The notes beneath the pieces were generated by a model that did not search any database, was not told the DNA's origin, and worked only from the letters and a program-made list of their open reading frames with translations. Source: Geomobilimonas luticola (GTDB taxonomy: Bacteria > Desulfobacterota > Desulfuromonadia > Geobacterales > Geobacteraceae). Taken from it: DNA of 64,000 nt. Both the position numbers and the translations under genes were made by a program. Shown piece after piece: positions 62,615 through 64,000 of this stretch; the first letter of the stretch is position 1; the number at the start of each line of letters is the position of its first letter. The stretch covers positions 62,001 to 126,000 of the forward strand of contig NZ_JAHCVK010000001.1 in assembly GCF_018476905.1 (NCBI RefSeq). Reading direction: 5' to 3'.

Positions 62615-64000
62615 CTACCCTTCCTGACTATCCGCACTCTTGACAGCATGTGGCTGGTATATGGCCGTGAGGTAATACTTCAACTTTTCACCCGTGGCTT
62701 TGCTGAATTCAGGATTCACGTCGTAACGGCAGCAATCGTCGTAATCGAGATGGTCGAATCCAAGGATATCCTTTTCCAAGAGACCTTCAGCCTTGATCGC
62801 TGGATACTGGTTTTTGGTTACCCCGCCGTTGCCGTTGGTGCCGCAACCCAGTACCAGGCAAATCTTTTCCCAGTCGCCATAGAAATATTCCTGAAGCAGT
62901 GGAATGATGTTCTGCAGGAAAACATCCCTGAGACCCTCGAGTGTCGTGCAATTCAGGAAAAAAGAATGGCCAATCATATGGTCGCGATCATAGAGGAATT
63001 CGATGCGGCGATTGATCTTATCCAGGAGCGCCTTTACATTGACACCATCGATGGAGCCAATTTTTCTCTCAATCAAGTCCAAGTCCGGCATCATCTCCCT
63101 GAACTGGAAGCGACGCCGTAGGGCGATGTCGATAAAGGCAATTGAGCGATCGGCAGTATTCATCGTGCCGATGATGGAGAGGTTGGCGGGGACACCGAAT
63201 TCTTCTTTCGAATACGGCATACGTGCCCGCATTCCCGTGCCGTCTGTCCTGACACGCTTGTCAGGCTCGATCAGGGTGATTAGCTCACCGAAAATTTTGC
63301 TGATGTTCCCCCGGTTTATCTCGTCGATAAAGATGGCATACTCGTTTGAAGGGTCCTTTTCCGCACGCTGACAGATTTTTTTGAATATCCCAGGCTCAAT
63401 GCGGTATTGCACATCCCCCTCTCCAGTGTCTTCCATGATCGGACGTATCCCTTCGACAAACTCTTCATAGCCGTACGACTGATGAAAAGTGACAAACTCG
63501 TATCGCTTGATGGTCTCAGTTGTAGGAATTTTCTCGGAATTATTCTTGAGTTCCACAATTTCAGGCGCTAGGTCCTGAAGGAGTTCATCTTTTACTGACC
63601 AGGTCGAATCAGCATCTTTCCAAAAGAAGGGTGGATCAAGCTTCTTTTGATAATTTACATGTGGGCAGGCTTGAACTGTATGGCTTTGCAAGGTCGCCCA
63701 CAGCCGGGCATTCGGGCTCTGAATATTCGTTTGCGCCAACTTTGCCTGTACAAGAGGATGAGGCAGCAGATCAGGGACTCTCGTCGGCCCCATAGCTAAT
63801 ACTGCAGCACCGACAACTTGCCACCATGGCTTATCTGCCACCAGTCGAGCTAGATAGCTTTCTTCGGTTTCCCCTGCACTGTTGGTCGTATAGTCTTTGA
63901 AGTATTGGGTGAGGTGGTAGGTCTTGCCGGTTCCTGGGGGGCCGTATAAAATGAGATTTTCAGCTATTGTATTCATTTTAGATGGTTTTACGGGGATATA
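62615..64000 (-). CDS. mcrB: McrB-like GTP-dependent restriction motor (continues past window end)
   Basis: AAA+ GTPase of the McrBC system. Visible: Walker A GPPGTGKT, Walker B AIFIDEINRGNISKIFGEL, and the MNTADRS signature of McrB GTPases. The ATG at 63976 would start the protein only 11 residues before Walker A and has no ribosome site; the frame stays open to the window edge (in-frame, no stop), so the gene very likely continues with an N-terminal DNA-binding domain. Marked partial at its 5' end. Confidence 0.88.
   Translation of the reverse strand, partial: YIPVKPSKMNTIAENLILYGPPGTGKTYHLTQYFKDYTTNSAGETEESYLARLVADKPWWQVVGAAVLAMGPTRVPDLLPHPLVQAKLAQTNIQSPNARLWATLQSHTVQACPHVNYQKKLDPPFFWKDADSTWSVKDELLQDLAPEIVELKNNSEKIPTTETIKRYEFVTFHQSYGYEEFVEGIRPIMEDTGEGDVQYRIEPGIFKKICQRAEKDPSNEYAIFIDEINRGNISKIFGELITLIEPDKRVRTDGTGMRARMPYSKEEFGVPANLSIIGTMNTADRSIAFIDIALRRRFQFREMMPDLDLIERKIGSIDGVNVKALLDKINRRIEFLYDRDHMIGHSFFLNCTTLEGLRDVFLQNIIPLLQEYFYGDWEKICLVLGCGTNGNGGVTKNQYPAIKAEGLLEKDILGFDHLDYDDCCRYDVNPEFSKATGEKLKYYLTAIYQPHAVKSADSQEG

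Overview
The window reads as a chromosomal segment of a GC-rich deltaproteobacterium close to Geobacter/Geotalea (Desulfuromonadales). This is inferred from gene content and order: a TIGR03960-type radical SAM gene, rng, Rieske gene, rplU-rpmA-obgE, proB-proA, nadD-rsfS-rlmH and gpmI in series; futalosine-route menaquinone genes; a chemotaxis cluster with CheC and CheD; two TIGR04073 proteins; and a complete type II secretion operon. No rRNA, tRNA or CRISPR array was seen.

Layout. 1-5.8 kb: end of an unknown gene, a YgbA-like protein and a ferredoxin, a 2-Cys peroxiredoxin, a family B DNA polymerase, two tandem TIGR04073 secreted proteins, and a small exported Ala/Lys-rich protein behind a sigma-54-type promoter. 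6.1-18.5 kb: RNA processing, ribosome, proline, NAD and glycolysis genes on the plus strand. 18.6-32.1 kb (minus strand): DksA, RimO, YajQ, two LolA-like proteins, the chemotaxis cluster cheR-mcp-cheW-cheY-cheA-cheC-cheD, thiL and lon. 32.4-36.7 kb: an exported TPR protein with a lysine-rich tail, an RlpA-like protein, and mqnB-mqnD. 37.0-48.6 kb: gspC-D-E-F-G-H-I-J-K-L-M-N. 48.7-51.9 kb: a polar amino acid ABC transporter.

At about 52.7 kb the ordinary chromosome stops inside an M48 protease gene that keeps its zinc motif but has lost its N-terminal half. From there to the window end the DNA is more AT-rich and mosaic, and holds a minus-strand series of probable defence genes: McrB (open past the window edge), McrC, a 102-aa accessory protein, an unlisted 49-aa acidic microprotein, an 899-aa SF1 helicase, an 854-aa repeat protein with an N-terminal Cys cluster, and a protein with a C-terminal PD-(D/E)XK nuclease signature whose start overlaps the repeat-protein gene. 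A divergent XRE regulator and an unknown 149-aa gene with a long inverted repeat between them lie at the island's left end. The repeat-protein/nuclease pair is the best candidate for an undescribed system.

The core also carries several families of short intergenic repeats. The clearest is a family of three elements with related terminal inverted repeats, at 8676-8820, 43145-43325 and 49443-49540, each placed tightly between cotranscribed genes.
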